DNA from: Candidatus Vicinibacter affinis
GTDB lineage: Bacteria; Bacteroidota; Bacteroidia; Chitinophagales; Saprospiraceae
Assembly: GCA_016714365.1 (NCBI GenBank)
Contig: JADJNH010000005.1
Location: forward strand, 1,216,501 to 1,280,500
Length of the DNA stretch: 64,000 bases
Direction: 5' to 3'
Both the position numbers and the translations under genes were made by a program. The notes beneath the pieces are model-generated. The model was given only the letters and a program-made list of their open reading frames with translations, ran no database searches and was not told the DNA's origin. Position 1 is the first letter of the stretch; each line of letters begins with the position of its first letter. Below, in pieces: positions 18,653 to 26,781 of the stretch.

Positions 18653-19425
18653 AAGCCATAATTGTCGAAGACAACCCATCAGCGGTAAATTTACTAAAAT
18701 CATTTTTACTCGAATATCCATTACCCATAGATGTTTGCTTTGTAGCTGCTGATGTCGATGAGGCTTCTAAAGCGATTCAAAAACATCGTCCAGAACTTTG
18801 GTTTTTAGATATTCAATTATCAGATCAATTGGTCTTTAATTTATTCAATGAATTAGATCCTGAAATTGTAAAGTCGTCATCCATAATATTTATTACAGCA
18901 TATTTCAATGCTGATTACATCCATCAAGCATTGAAAACAGCTGCTGTGGATTACATACAAAAACCATTTGACATTGATCAACTATTTAAAGCCATCGATA
19001 ACGCTATATCCAAGTCTCAAAGCAACGATTTATTGTCTAGAATTGCAAATCTGGAACATTTGGTTAATAATATGGCAAATAAAGATAATAAATTACCGCT
19101 TTTTAGGGTAAATGGTAAAATAGACTATGTGGCACTTGATGAAGTTATTTATTTCAATTCAGATGATACCATTACTAGATTTCACTTAAAAACATCTGAA
19201 ATTATACCTTCTTCTAAATCATTAAAATATTACACAGATTATGTTGAAGACTTAAAGCAATTCTTTAAAATCTCAAAACAGGCGGTTATCAACTTAAATC
19301 ATTTACTGACATTTGATAAGAAAACGTCGACAGTGCATTTAGATGGACCAACAACGCTAGAAGTATCTCGTCGCTGTTCAACAGAACTTGCTGATCGCTT
19401 TAAAAGAAAATCTGAAAATTCTTAA
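18649..19425 (+). CDS. LytTR-family response regulator
   Basis: The 258-residue protein has a receiver domain with E7/D8, phosphoacceptor D54 (LWFLDIQL), T83 in FITAYF and K105 in YIQKPFD. A LytTR domain from about residue 155 follows, with VALDEVIYFNSDD and FFKISKQAVINLNHL. Translation is coupled to the LytS kinase upstream (4-bp overlap). It is the second such pair within 6 kb; the two regulators are clearly different in sequence, so they are not a recent duplication. Adjacent convergent genes give no direct target. Confidence 0.9.
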   Translation: MKAIIVEDNPSAVNLLKSFLLEYPLPIDVCFVAADVDEASKAIQKHRPELWFLDIQLSDQLVFNLFNELDPEIVKSSSIIFITAYFNADYIHQALKTAAVDYIQKPFDIDQLFKAIDNAISKSQSNDLLSRIANLEHLVNNMANKDNKLPLFRVNGKIDYVALDEVIYFNSDDTITRFHLKTSEIIPSSKSLKYYTDYVEDLKQFFKISKQAVINLNHLLTFDKKTSTVHLDGPTTLEVSRRCSTELADRFKRKSENS

Positions 19426-19471
19426 ACAACTAAAATGTTATTGGTAAAATTAGCATTTTAACACATTAAGT

Positions 19472-20719
19472 TTATCTGTTGTTACTTTTTACAACTTCTC
19501 CTACCATATTAAAATAAGCTGAATACATCTTGCCGACTTCCTTGAGTCTAACTTTTTCTACAATGGCATTATTTTTGGAAAATTCAATTTCCCGTTGTGT
19601 TTTGTATTTCTCAAGGTCAACTGATATAGCCAATTCTTTTGCTTTAATAGTTGCATCAGTTTGCATTTTTTTCATAAGATATTCATGATTATTAACTGCA
19701 TCAAGTTTCTTTGCTGCAATATCATCCTCATATTTTTTGATTTTAAAATCCCACTGTTTTTTAGCATTTGCATCTAGCGATTTGCGGATTTTATTCTCAA
19801 GAATTTGCTTTCTATCCGAACAATTTTTACTGATTTTAGTAATTTCGGTAAGTACTTGTATGCATTTATTTAAATTTCCATTGGCGTAAAATGATTCAGC
19901 AGCTAATATATATTTCTCACAAACAGCAAAGTCCATTTCATCTAAATATTTATCTACTTTATTTATACACTTTGAATTTAGTGGTAATACCATAATCTTA
20001 TCATAGGCATCTGAAAATAATTCTTGGTGAATTAATGTCTTAATTTCAGAAATGGCTATATCGCAATTCTTAGATAATTTGGCATTATATGCCTTCATTA
20101 GAAGTTCACGAGACCTTAACGAGCAGGTTACTTCTATCGGTATCTGACCTAAAATAATTAGGCATTCATCAAATTCCTCTTTCTGAAGCAAATGCTCTCC
20201 ATTAATTATGATTTCATCACAGTGCCCTTGAAAATATTGTTTCATGTTTGTTCTGGAATCGCTTAGAAATTTCTGGAAAGCTATTTTCTTTGAATTTAAT
20301 CCTTTGAATGAATTTCTTAGTAATAGCTTGCTACTTTCACCTGACTCCTTTATAGATATACTGAATGATTCAAAGCTAAGGTTGTTATATTTGGTACTGA
20401 GCGTAAAGTTGAATTGCAACTCTGCAACTTTCATGGGAGTTCCGTTAATATCTATGTCTTTCTCATATAGATAATCTATTTGGGTATTCAGGGTAAAAGA
20501 TGCTTTTTCACCATCTGTATAAGCCGTAGATGACTGCGAAATCATTTGTTTAAGAAATGTTTTTAAACCATCATAGTCAGATGGGTTGGCAGATACTGGG
20601 CAATTAATTTTACCAAGTCCAATGATTATATCCCCAATTTCTTGAGCTTTTAAATTGCTAATTGAAAATCCAATACACACAATAATAATGAACTTTAGAA
20701 AAACAAGTAAATTTTTCAT
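19472..20719 (-). CDS. Exported protein of unknown function, last gene of five-gene operon
   Basis: The 415-residue protein has a signal peptide ending at NLKAQ (residue ~26). A beta-rich N-terminal domain of ~150 residues is followed by a helical, Cys-containing region that looks TPR-like (about 165-300). The C-terminal coiled-coil stretch is rich in Lys, Glu and Asp (about 310-400). I do not recognise the family. It overlaps the preceding gene by 4 bp and is therefore almost certainly co-translated with it. An envelope-associated scaffold is a reasonable inference from the signal peptide and helical repeats, no more. Confidence 0.78.
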   Translation of the reverse strand: MKNLLVFLKFIIIVCIGFSISNLKAQEIGDIIIGLGKINCPVSANPSDYDGLKTFLKQMISQSSTAYTDGEKASFTLNTQIDYLYEKDIDINGTPMKVAELQFNFTLSTKYNNLSFESFSISIKESGESSKLLLRNSFKGLNSKKIAFQKFLSDSRTNMKQYFQGHCDEIIINGEHLLQKEEFDECLIILGQIPIEVTCSLRSRELLMKAYNAKLSKNCDIAISEIKTLIHQELFSDAYDKIMVLPLNSKCINKVDKYLDEMDFAVCEKYILAAESFYANGNLNKCIQVLTEITKISKNCSDRKQILENKIRKSLDANAKKQWDFKIKKYEDDIAAKKLDAVNNHEYLMKKMQTDATIKAKELAISVDLEKYKTQREIEFSKNNAIVEKVRLKEVGKMYSAYFNMVGEVVKSNNR

Positions 20720-21624
20720 GGTAAAATTATTCTGATGGTTCCGTTATTTACTATTGGTTTTTCGATCCTCACTTTCTCTTTTAGGAAAGCACTACACTCC
20801 TGATCAATGAATTTTCTAAATTCTTTAGCATAGTCATCTGGAAAATAATTCTGATCACTTGCATCCTTCCATGGAATCCTTATTTCATCAAAATACAACT
20901 GGTGCTCAGAATTATTTCTAATTCTAAAATTATTTTTAAATGCTGTTTTCTTTACCCAAGCAATTATAATGTCTGATAGCAAATCATTATCACTATTCAT
21001 TTCCGTGGAAAGATTAAATTTTGATTTTTCATTTGTTTCCAATATACATGATACACTTCTCCCATTCTCTCTAACATCAATAAATGCCGAATTTAAACCT
21101 TCAGTGAATGTAGTAATTTGGTTTTTCTCCGTTAGTGCTCTCCTAGCGAGATAACCATAATCATCTGTTTTAAAGTGGGGTGTGGCATCAAAATTCATGG
21201 CATACATTGCTTTAGAGGTAATTTTGTCTATTGCCCGCATATTAATTTGGATGCTATTAGCACCAGCATAGTCAGTGTGAATATATATTTCAACTTTTAG
21301 GATTATATCTGAACTTGAATACTGATAAATTCGCTCTACCGGATCGAAAGAAACACCTTTCAAAGTACTGATGGCTTCATTTTCCTTTATTTTTGAAATA
21401 ATTTCTTGTAGATCGTCTGGTTTAAATCCCCGATTGTTTAAAGAATTAGCGATTTCAGTAACGGCGGTTCGATATGAGAAATTATTTTCATATTCGTCTA
21501 AAGCATTCTGGCCTGAAGCAGTATATGGGATAATTATAATCCTTGGCTGGACTGTAGTGGACTGAGCTTTTGTTAAATATGGAAATATACAGTTAATAGC
21601 CAAAAGCGTGCATAATACCTTCAT
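20716..21624 (-). CDS. Exported protein, possibly DUF6175-like
   Basis: The 302-residue protein has a signal peptide ending near LTKAQS (residue ~21). The mature part starts with PRIIIIPYTASGQNALDEYE, which is reminiscent of the DUF6175 family of Bacteroidota exported proteins; I give this tentatively. Mixed alpha/beta composition follows, with YQYSSSDIILKVEIYI and IQINMRAIDKITSKAMYAMN, a layout like that of CsgG/TolB-N-like periplasmic domains. It overlaps the previous gene by 32 bp and the next by 4 bp. Role unknown. Confidence 0.75.
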   Translation of the reverse strand: MKVLCTLLAINCIFPYLTKAQSTTVQPRIIIIPYTASGQNALDEYENNFSYRTAVTEIANSLNNRGFKPDDLQEIISKIKENEAISTLKGVSFDPVERIYQYSSSDIILKVEIYIHTDYAGANSIQINMRAIDKITSKAMYAMNFDATPHFKTDDYGYLARRALTEKNQITTFTEGLNSAFIDVRENGRSVSCILETNEKSKFNLSTEMNSDNDLLSDIIIAWVKKTAFKNNFRIRNNSEHQLYFDEIRIPWKDASDQNYFPDDYAKEFRKFIDQECSAFLKEKVRIEKPIVNNGTIRIILP

Positions 21625-22009
21625 TTTCTAGGATTTGTAATGAACTGTTTAAATTAAATTGAAATTTGCAATAACATTTTTTTACCGAACCTTTCTTTGT
21701 AATGCCATCTTCAGTGACGTATACATTTTCATATAATCTGGTTCTAATTTCAGGAGTTAGTTTAACTGAATTAAAGGTCCTTGGTCTCCAATATGATGTA
21801 TTTTCAAATCCTTCATTTAAGAATTTATCGATAATTCTACTTTTTACAGCTTGTTCGCAGGATTGCTTTTTTGGAAGATGATTAACTTCTATTGCACCAA
21901 TTATAGTATGGTCACTTTGTTTTATTTGCGATATAACAAACGTTCCTCGTGCAGGATGACAAGAGAATATTGCAAGTAGAAAAGATATAACCATTATTTT
22001 CCTGAGCAT
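21593..22009 (-). CDS. Small putative lipoprotein
   Basis: The 138-residue protein has a short N-terminal hydrophobic segment ending in a lipobox-like LAIFSC (Cys 17), so it is probably a lipid-anchored protein. The mature part includes HTIIGAIEVNHLPKKQSCEQ and a Cys pair region (KKCYCKFQF). It overlaps both flanking operon genes (16 bp upstream, 32 bp downstream); the long downstream overlap is unusual but both frames carry convincing export signals. No family recognised. Confidence 0.7.
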   Translation of the reverse strand: MLRKIMVISFLLAIFSCHPARGTFVISQIKQSDHTIIGAIEVNHLPKKQSCEQAVKSRIIDKFLNEGFENTSYWRPRTFNSVKLTPEIRTRLYENVYVTEDGITKKGSVKKCYCKFQFNLNSSLQILENEGIMHAFGY

Positions 22010-22815
22010 ATTATTTCAGTTAATTGATCTTTATATTTAAACAACTCCTTGTTTCCTGAAACCACAGCCATCAGCCAAAAGTCCTCAGCGATATGTTTGG
22101 ATATTTTGGCTTCACCAATGATTTGTGGAATTCTTTTACCACCAAGAAGTTCATAATGTACTATATGGAATTTTTTACCTATCTCCATTTTTAGCACAGT
22201 AGGTATTTGGCAAGTAAAATTCAACACTTGATCTTTCTTAATTTCATTGATTTTAAGAATGGGAAACACTTGAGATAGATTTTCATTAAAAAATGATAGG
22301 ATGTTCTCATTGATTCCATCCAAACTACTCGCAAGGGCAGTTTCGGGAGATAATCTCAGTTCACTTGTTTTTGTCGCAATATTTGTAGAAGCGAGTATTT
22401 TGCTTGTTTCTACTTCAATTAGTTTTAGAGTTAAAGTTATAGCTGCTCGGTAACCAGGTTGAAAATCGTGATTAATTTTAACAAATTTGATTGATGTAAT
22501 TTCGCCACTTAAAATCACTTCTGCATTCATTGCTTTATAACTATCTATCCAATTTTCAGACTTATAATTTTCTTTTGCCCTATCCATAGCTATTTTTCTT
22601 TGGTCCTCACTAGTTAAATCAACGATGGTATATCTACCACTATTTTTAAGTAGACTCAAAGCATATTCAGTAACTTGATTTGCAAGATTAGGTGTGACAG
22701 GATCTACAAATGCAAATGTCGGAACTCCAACAATTGGAAGGTTCTGGGCTATAATTTCAAAATTGCGGCAAACAAATATGAAACTTACAATAATTACAAC
22801 TCTGTAAATGCTCAT
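21994..22815 (-). CDS. CsgG/LpoB-like exported protein
   Basis: The 273-residue protein has a signal peptide ending near EIIAQ (residue ~24). The core has the fold pattern of CsgG/LpoB/TolB-N-type proteins: VGVPTFAFVDP, then VTEYALSLLKNSGRYTIVD, then MNAEVILSGEITSIKFV, then a strand ITLTLKLIEVETSKILAS. The latter is the classic 'modification of value by type' strand of the CsgG family. There is no lipobox, unlike E. coli CsgG. In this family members form outer-membrane pores for curli secretion or activate envelope enzymes. Here no curli subunit genes are visible. It is the second gene of the operon and overlaps its neighbours by 4 and 16 bp. Confidence 0.75.
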   Translation of the reverse strand: MSIYRVVIIVSFIFVCRNFEIIAQNLPIVGVPTFAFVDPVTPNLANQVTEYALSLLKNSGRYTIVDLTSEDQRKIAMDRAKENYKSENWIDSYKAMNAEVILSGEITSIKFVKINHDFQPGYRAAITLTLKLIEVETSKILASTNIATKTSELRLSPETALASSLDGINENILSFFNENLSQVFPILKINEIKKDQVLNFTCQIPTVLKMEIGKKFHIVHYELLGGKRIPQIIGEAKISKHIAEDFWLMAVVSGNKELFKYKDQLTEIICSGK

Positions 22816-23546
22816 AAGCCCTTCTCCAATTTCTTCATGGTTTTCGAAACGCCATAAATCTTTTCATAGTCAGATTTCATAAGTTTAAGAAGTTGAGGCA
22901 TCAAAATACCTGTATTTTCAGAAAATAGTTTAAGACTAGACAAATTACTTTTCTTTTGTTTTGCCTCTTTTACACCAGATAAACTCTTTTTTTCTTTCAA
23001 TTCATTAATTTCACTTTCCAATTTATTTGAAGACTGTGTTATCAATGTTTGTGATGATTCATTCAAGGCCATTGATTGATCCATCATATTCTTAGACTTT
23101 GCAAGCAGTTCAGTAAAATATGCATAACAGCCTTTAAGTGATTGGTTGGCCGAATTGCCTTTGCATTTGTCAATTTGTGTATTTAAGAAATTTTTTGCTG
23201 GCACTTCTTTCCCATCTTGGTAAAATTGCACTACCTCCACTTCCATTTTTGCTGCTGGATCCATTTCAGTGGTAATGGTAACTTGGTCAATCCAGTTTAG
23301 ATTGTCCTTAGAGAAATGATAATATTGGTCATATAATTGACACTGTGATGAATTATTGGTTGACAAATCGGGATCCCATGATGTTTTCGAGCTTAGATCG
23401 GCGCAATTTTCATCTATTTGACGTTTAATGTCGGGATTTTTTAGCGTAGATTTACCATCTTCAAGTGTAAGTTTTGAATATTTATCTTGGGCGTTTAGTC
23501 CTGAGACATTTAAAAAAGCAAATAAAAGAATAATAAATTTTGACAT
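22812..23546 (-). CDS. Exported protein of unknown function, first gene of five-gene operon
   Basis: The 244-residue protein has a signal peptide ending at GLNAQ (residue ~19). The first half contains several Cys residues (ENCADLSS, SSQCQLYDQYYHF, DKCKGNSANQSLKGCYAYF). The second half is a long predicted helix or coiled coil (about 145-240). No domain is recognised. It leads an operon of five exported proteins all joined by overlaps, and a weak AT-rich promoter region lies in the 112 bp upstream. Confidence 0.75.
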   Translation of the reverse strand: MSKFIILLFAFLNVSGLNAQDKYSKLTLEDGKSTLKNPDIKRQIDENCADLSSKTSWDPDLSTNNSSQCQLYDQYYHFSKDNLNWIDQVTITTEMDPAAKMEVEVVQFYQDGKEVPAKNFLNTQIDKCKGNSANQSLKGCYAYFTELLAKSKNMMDQSMALNESSQTLITQSSNKLESEINELKEKKSLSGVKEAKQKKSNLSSLKLFSENTGILMPQLLKLMKSDYEKIYGVSKTMKKLEKGL

Positions 23547-23658
23547 AAAAAATTGATTTTTTTGGTTTTAATTATTTTATTTAGAATGCAAATCAGTGAT
23601 TTGTAAATCAAAATTAAGGTGAGCTTATTGCTTAAATATTAGAAGAATGAGTCATCGG

Positions 23659-24066
23659 TTAGATTTTCAATTTACTGGTTAGTTTCGTCATATTAATGGC
23701 AATACCACTTGCGAAATATGCATTGAACTCAGGTTTTCTTAATAAATGTGGAATTACACAAGTATCTAAATATTTATAATTAACCATTATTTCATTTTTA
23801 TCTGCACCTATTGGTAGCCAATTACCAACACTGTATTCATAAACTCGCACATGACCTGCTAATGATCCATTGGCATTATTATTTAGTCTTGCACCAATTG
23901 CGACTCTGATTCCATCAGCAAAAAGAGACACAACAAATCCTGATTCATCATCAGCAGCTTCGCCATTTATATCTGCACCATTTTGATTCCATTGCGCATT
24001 TGAAATATTTATTGTGTAAAATAGAATCATTAGATTTAATGATTTTTTTAAAAATTTAATTGTCAT
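23659..24066 (-). pseudogene. Truncated paralogue of the FG-GAP-like repeat protein
   Basis: The 135-residue frame has a signal peptide ending at NISNAQ followed by one complete repeat: WNQNGADINGEAADDESGF, then VVSLFADGIRVAIGARLNN, then GHVRVYE. It closely matches the first repeat of the protein at 13875-15452. After the start of a second repeat (WLPIGADKNE) the sequence changes to unrelated residues and stops. It is most simply a deletion remnant of a longer propeller gene. It could still be expressed, since the frame and signal peptide are intact. Confidence 0.65.
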
Positions 24067-24523
24067 AACAGAATATTTTCATTTTTAAATCAGATTTACT
24101 TAATTTATTGCATTGTCGGTTTTGTGTATGAAGAATTATTGCCGTCCATATATGGAAGTGTAATTAAGTAGATAACTGATGAAATTTCTGGACGGCAATA
24201 TATATTCTATGAGATTCATTTTATTTACAGAGGTTAACAACAGTTTTTCGACGTACAGTAAATCGATTTTTGATAGGTATTCACATTATGATTTTTTTAA
24301 AAGGATTCAAAGTCTTTTGTCATTTTGTCTATTTTGATTGTTTTAACTTAACATTTTATATGTTTTATTGTGATGTCCAGCACAATTACAGCCAATTTGT
24401 TTGACGCTAAGTTGATTGGTGAAATTTGAAGCCCAAAATTTAAGCTACCCAAATGCTCAATAGAAGCAAAGCGCTTGACTAAACATAACCCCTACCGTTA
24501 AGCCAAGCAACTGTTACCAGACC
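24067..24523. other. Intergenic stretch with a 12-bp inverted repeat
   Basis: No gene is seen in these 457 bp. An exact inverted repeat, TATTGCCGTCCA at 24137-24148 and TGGACGGCAATA at 24189-24200, is separated by 40 bp. It has no U-tract and does not look like an intrinsic terminator. Confidence 0.5.
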
Positions 24524-26350
24524 TTATACTTGTCCTGTTGTAACGGATTCTTTAATTTCCATTGTGTCCATTTCTTCAAATGTTACCCCGTGTAATTTAG
24601 TTTTTAAGTCTATAAGTATATTTTTTACTCTGCTTTCAATAAATTGGTCAATTGCATTGTTAGGCAATTTTCCATTTCTTACCCAATCTAAAATGTCGCT
24701 TGAAAGTAGGTGTGAAGGCATTATTGCTTCAAATTCCGCATTGTCATAGTCATTCATATACTCAAGTGGATTTCTGTTTGTAATATCAATGTTTGTTATC
24801 TGTGTTAGATAAGCAATGTTCATCAAACTGTCATTTGTAATTTTATTTTTGTGCTGATTATTCATAACATACTCAGAATTAGTCGGAAAAATGTGGTGCA
24901 AGTTTGGTTTATCTGTTGAGAAGAAGAAGTTTTGAACCAATACTTCTCTGTCGCAATGTTTCCAATCTTTTGGCTGTGCGCTTGAATACAATGCCAAAAC
25001 TGCTCTACTTATTCTGCCTTTTGAGCTGTATGTTGCTGTGCGAATTTTTTGCTTGTCAATTAAGAACCTGTCAAACTCAACTGGCTCGTTAGCCTTTCCT
25101 TTATTCAAGAACTCAATGTGTTGTTCTAATTGAGTTGTGTTACTCAACAAGTCGTCATTGTGAAAGCTGGTAAACCAGAAATACTTTTTGATTAAGCCAT
25201 AGTCAGGTAAGCTGTTTTTATAGAAGTATGCCGTAATTGTGAAATAGAAATAACGGAAGGGAATTAAATAAGGAGTTTTTATGTGCAAATGATTTTCAAA
25301 AAAGTCGAATGTTTTAAGCATTGCCTTTTTTGTTTCTTTCCAGACCGCTAAAATGTGTTCGGTTTGAATTTCGTTTAGGTAACGATCTGTAATGTTTCTT
25401 ACACCACTATTTGGAACATTGTGATTGATAATTACTGCCAATGTTTGCAGATAGTCAAGGTCGCTAATTTTTAGAAATTCACTGTTGTTGTGATTTCTAA
25501 AATCATCAATTAAGTCACGAAGATAAAATCCTTTGTCAGCTGGTGTGGTTGGCGTCTGTTGTGTCGCAGGTTTGAATGTCTTAGCAACCACAATGTCAAA
25601 AATGTTAAGTGGTTTACCTGCTTGATTGATCCTTTCAAAGATTTGACAAACTTCTGAAACCTGAATGCCTTTTACTTCTATAAATGAAATTCTGTAGTTG
25701 TCAAGAACACCCTTTATTTTTGAAAGTTCCGCTAATATAGGATGGTTAAAATCCTTGTTAACCGTGTTGCTATTAAATACACTGGTTTGAACAGTTGTGA
25801 AGTTGTTTTTAATGTCAATCAATTTCACAATCAATCCTTCATCAAATCTTTTCTTCTTACCAATGTTCGGTCTTATTTCTCCGTTTCGGTTGTCAATTTC
25901 TGTCCAAAACAGAAATCGATTGCGATAGCTTTCATCATCTGTGTCGCTGTCTATTGGAACAGTTAGGTCAACATAAAGTAATGGGTTAAATCCAGGTCGT
26001 CCTTCAATGCTACCACCATATAATGAAGTAAGAAGAGAAGTAGTTCTTTGCTGTCCGTCTAGTATATATTGATATTCTGTCCGACTAAAGTTTGTGTCAG
26101 TTATTTGGTGTCCGCCGATTGACCTGTGGTTTTGAAGTTTCAATTCTGTTTTCCAAATCAGAATACTACCCAAGGGATAAAACTTGTAGATGCTGTCCCA
26201 AAGTTTTTTTACGTTTTCTTGCTCCCAAACAACGTCACGCTGAAAGGTCGGGATTTGATAATTTTTTGCAATCAATTCGTCAAGGTAAGTTGTTAGTCCT
26301 TTGTTGGTTGGAAATATCCTATCTGTATAATTCATATTATTGTTTTCCAT
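24524..26350 (-). CDS. DUF262 and DUF1524 (GmrSD-like) nuclease-family protein
   Basis: The 608-residue protein joins two domains. The N-terminal DUF262 part is ParB/Srx-like: it has IPTFQRDVVW (33-42) and the signature ILDGQQRTTSL with DGQQR at 98-102. The C-terminal DUF1524 part is HNH-like, with LHHIFPTNS (His 485/486) followed by Asn-rich DSLMNIAYLT and ITNRNP. This fused arrangement is that of GmrSD-type enzymes, a family that includes modification-dependent restriction enzymes and other anti-phage proteins that use an NTP-sensing DUF262 domain. No methyltransferase, phosphorothioation or BREX gene lies next to it, so it would act alone. It is flanked by long AT-rich intergenic gaps and a gene fragment, consistent with acquired DNA. 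Defence function is inferred from family only. Confidence 0.85.
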   Translation of the reverse strand: MENNNMNYTDRIFPTNKGLTTYLDELIAKNYQIPTFQRDVVWEQENVKKLWDSIYKFYPLGSILIWKTELKLQNHRSIGGHQITDTNFSRTEYQYILDGQQRTTSLLTSLYGGSIEGRPGFNPLLYVDLTVPIDSDTDDESYRNRFLFWTEIDNRNGEIRPNIGKKKRFDEGLIVKLIDIKNNFTTVQTSVFNSNTVNKDFNHPILAELSKIKGVLDNYRISFIEVKGIQVSEVCQIFERINQAGKPLNIFDIVVAKTFKPATQQTPTTPADKGFYLRDLIDDFRNHNNSEFLKISDLDYLQTLAVIINHNVPNSGVRNITDRYLNEIQTEHILAVWKETKKAMLKTFDFFENHLHIKTPYLIPFRYFYFTITAYFYKNSLPDYGLIKKYFWFTSFHNDDLLSNTTQLEQHIEFLNKGKANEPVEFDRFLIDKQKIRTATYSSKGRISRAVLALYSSAQPKDWKHCDREVLVQNFFFSTDKPNLHHIFPTNSEYVMNNQHKNKITNDSLMNIAYLTQITNIDITNRNPLEYMNDYDNAEFEAIMPSHLLSSDILDWVRNGKLPNNAIDQFIESRVKNILIDLKTKLHGVTFEEMDTMEIKESVTTGQV

Positions 26351-26781
26351 GATTGTATCGTCATTTTAATATTGGCTGGTAAAAGAGTACTTTTAGATAT
26401 GCTTTTAAAATTTTCTTTCATTCATTTCCAATAAATTTAGCACCTATATTTTTTGGGTTTTGGATTCGTTTAGTTTTTAATTGCTTGATAATTCTACAAA
26501 GCAAAGTATTTGGAATCTAAAACTTATAATAAACCGGTTTAAACCAGTTTATTTTCAGTTTTATTTAGTAAGTATATACATAATCAAATAAATAAATATA
26601 TTATAAAAATGTAATATTATATTGGGTATGGTTTGAATTTGCGCTAGCAAGCACTCATGTTTTCGTTTTTTCTAAGTCAAACATGGATGATTGGATCATC
26701 TCTTGTCAATTCAGTTATTAAGTTTTTAAATATGAGCAATCTATTGGAGTGGGTTGTGTACTTTTGAATTAATTTCAATTT
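26351..26781. other. AT-rich intergenic region between divergent genes
   Basis: No coding sequence seen. It separates the DUF262 gene from a plus-strand gene and should hold both promoters. A 10-bp palindrome AAACCGGTTT directly followed by its near copy AAACCAGTTT lies at about 26531-26550 and could be an operator; this is only suggestive. Confidence 0.4.

Noticed and set aside
22675..22857. Plus-strand short frames opposite the five-gene operon
   Set aside because: They are antisense shadows of genes that carry clear export signals.
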